Assembly: GCA_903828595.1 (NCBI GenBank)
Contig: CAIKMS010000019.1
Coordinates: 1-64,000, forward strand
Source of the DNA: an uncultured Pseudomonadota bacterium
GTDB taxonomy: Bacteria > Pseudomonadota > Gammaproteobacteria > Steroidobacterales > Steroidobacteraceae
Reading direction: 5' to 3'
DNA length: 64,000 bases
Shown: in pieces, positions 63,115 through 64,000 of the stretch
Numbering within the stretch: position 1 is the first letter of the stretch
Layout of the letters: each line of letters opens with the position of its first letter
Made by a program: the position numbers and the translations under genes
Notes under the pieces: model-generated
Seen by the model: only the letters and a program-made list of their open reading frames with translations
The model's database searches: none
Told to the model about the DNA's origin: nothing

Positions 63115-64000
63115 CTAGCCGGCAACCAGCGTACTTAAATCATCATGCATTTGCGAGAAAACCGCGCCCCAGTCGCCGTTCACTGTCGCCCTGTACAGGC
63201 GCATCGTGGGATACCAAGCGCTATGGGCATCCTTCAGACCCCAAATCCAGGCGGGCGTGGCTTTTAGAGGCACCCAGACTTTCGAACCCAGGGCACCGGC
63301 TAGGTGAGCCATGGCCGTGTCTGAGGTGATGACCAGATCCAGATTAGCGATCACCGCGGCGGTATCCAAAAACGCATCGGGGCCTGCGTCAAAGTCAGCC
63401 CCTAAGTTTTGCACGCGCATGCCGTGCGGCAGGTCCTGCAACTGCTCTACACCGTAACCTTTTTGCAGACTAATCAGTTCCACGCTGGGGATCTTTGCGA
63501 TTTCTGCGAATAAGGCCACTGGAAATGAGCGACCCAAATCAACTCGACTTCGCCGGCCCTGCCAATGAATTCCGACCCGCAAACCCTTAGCGGGCAGTTG
63601 AGCTCGCCAAGCTGCCGCTAAGGTACTGTCGGCTCTCAGATACGGGATTTCGCCAGGAATTGTCTCGACCCGCGTTCCCATGAGAAGAGGCAGACTCATC
63701 AGAGCGCACTGGCAGTCAAATGCCGGCAGCAGCTCCCCCGGAGCCAGCAGCTGCGCCACCCCCGGAAATCCTTGAAACAATTTGTGCAAAGGACGTGGCA
63801 ACTCAAACAGAACTCGCGCGCCGGCCAGGGCAAGCACAGGCAGATAACGAGCGCACAAAATGGTGTCGCCGAAGCCCTGCTCGGCATACACCAGCAACGT
63901 CCGGTTCCTGAGGTCCTCACCACACCAAGCCGGCTGGGTGAAATGGCGCCGTACCCGGATTAAATCGACACTTAACCAACGCCACTCGTAAAGCGGAAGA
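63115..64000 (-). CDS. Partial TPR-glycosyltransferase, cut by window edge
   Basis: The 3' end of a third gene of the same family. The open frame continues past 64000 (codon boundary at 63999), so about 295 residues are seen. It begins within the sequence before the GT domain (LYEWRW then HFTQPAWCG) and contains AEQGFGDTILCARYL, WQGRRSRVDLGRSFP, TSDTAMAHLAGALG and the final AWYPTMRLYRA. A TTG at 63897 is an internal Leu, not a start. It has its own terminator downstream at 62990-63004. Confidence 0.88.
   Translation of the reverse strand, partial: LPLYEWRWLSVDLIRVRRHFTQPAWCGEDLRNRTLLVYAEQGFGDTILCARYLPVLALAGARVLFELPRPLHKLFQGFPGVAQLLAPGELLPAFDCQCALMSLPLLMGTRVETIPGEIPYLRADSTLAAAWRAQLPAKGLRVGIHWQGRRSRVDLGRSFPVALFAEIAKIPSVELISLQKGYGVEQLQDLPHGMRVQNLGADFDAGPDAFLDTAAVIANLDLVITSDTAMAHLAGALGSKVWVPLKATPAWIWGLKDAHSAWYPTMRLYRATVNGDWGAVFSQMHDDLSTLVAG

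Noticed and set aside
63699-63923. Alternative short frames over the partial right-edge gene
   Set aside because: The frame with continuous GT motifs (AEQGFGD, GRSFP, TSDTAMAHLAGA) is unambiguous; the others are shadows.

Overview
The window is a nearly complete polar-flagellum gene cluster from a Gammaproteobacterium with moderately high G+C. The regulators point to this group: a FleQ-type master activator, a FleS/FleR two-component pair, FlhF and FlhG placement proteins, FliA (sigma28), and TGGCACG-N4-TTGC sigma54 promoters, as in Pseudomonas, Vibrio and Xanthomonas. Motor genes are motC/motD-like. I cannot name a genus; something near the Xanthomonadales/Nevskiales is a guess.

Layout. At 3-88 is a tRNA-Tyr (minus). 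At 265-12889 (minus) one long operon runs fliLMNOPQR-flhB-flhA-flhF-flhG-fliA-motC-motD-DUF2802; the chemotaxis genes often found between fliA and motC are absent. At 13099-14924 (plus) an aldo/keto reductase and a TumE-like toxin-antitoxin pair sit between fliL and fliK. At 15224-24832 (minus) lie fliK, fliJIHGFE and fleRS. Next come a GT41/SPINDLY-type glycosyltransferase (25003-27324) and fleQ (27493-28908). At 29046-34233 (minus) lie a PilZ-like gene, fliT, fliS, fliD, flaG and the flagellin gene fliC. At 34568-45526 (minus) is flgBCDEFGHIJKL. Divergent from it on the plus strand are flgA, flgM, flgN, a CsrA/RsmN-like gene and a PilZ gene (45992-48423).

Beyond the flagellum are a YhhQ-type queuosine-precursor transporter (48552-49262), a secreted phosphodiesterase-like protein (49285-51117) and a Kelch-repeat lipoprotein (51232-52698). 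The last 11 kb (minus) holds three TPR-glycosyltransferase genes: a 1912-residue protein with three TPR+GT modules, a 1396-residue protein with two, and a third gene cut by the window edge.

Regulation read from the DNA: six sigma54 promoters (fliL, fliK, fleS, fliD, flgB, flgA) match GG-N10-GC. FlgM and fliC have strong sigma28 promoters. Two of the sigma54 promoters predict almost leaderless mRNAs. The fliC upstream region also carries a strong sigma28 promoter on the opposite strand whose transcript would overlap the 5' end of the fliC leader. Together with the CsrA-like gene downstream of flgMN this suggests an extra post-transcriptional layer on flagellin. The TPR-glycosyltransferases and the GT41 protein are plausible flagellin or cell-surface glycosylation enzymes.
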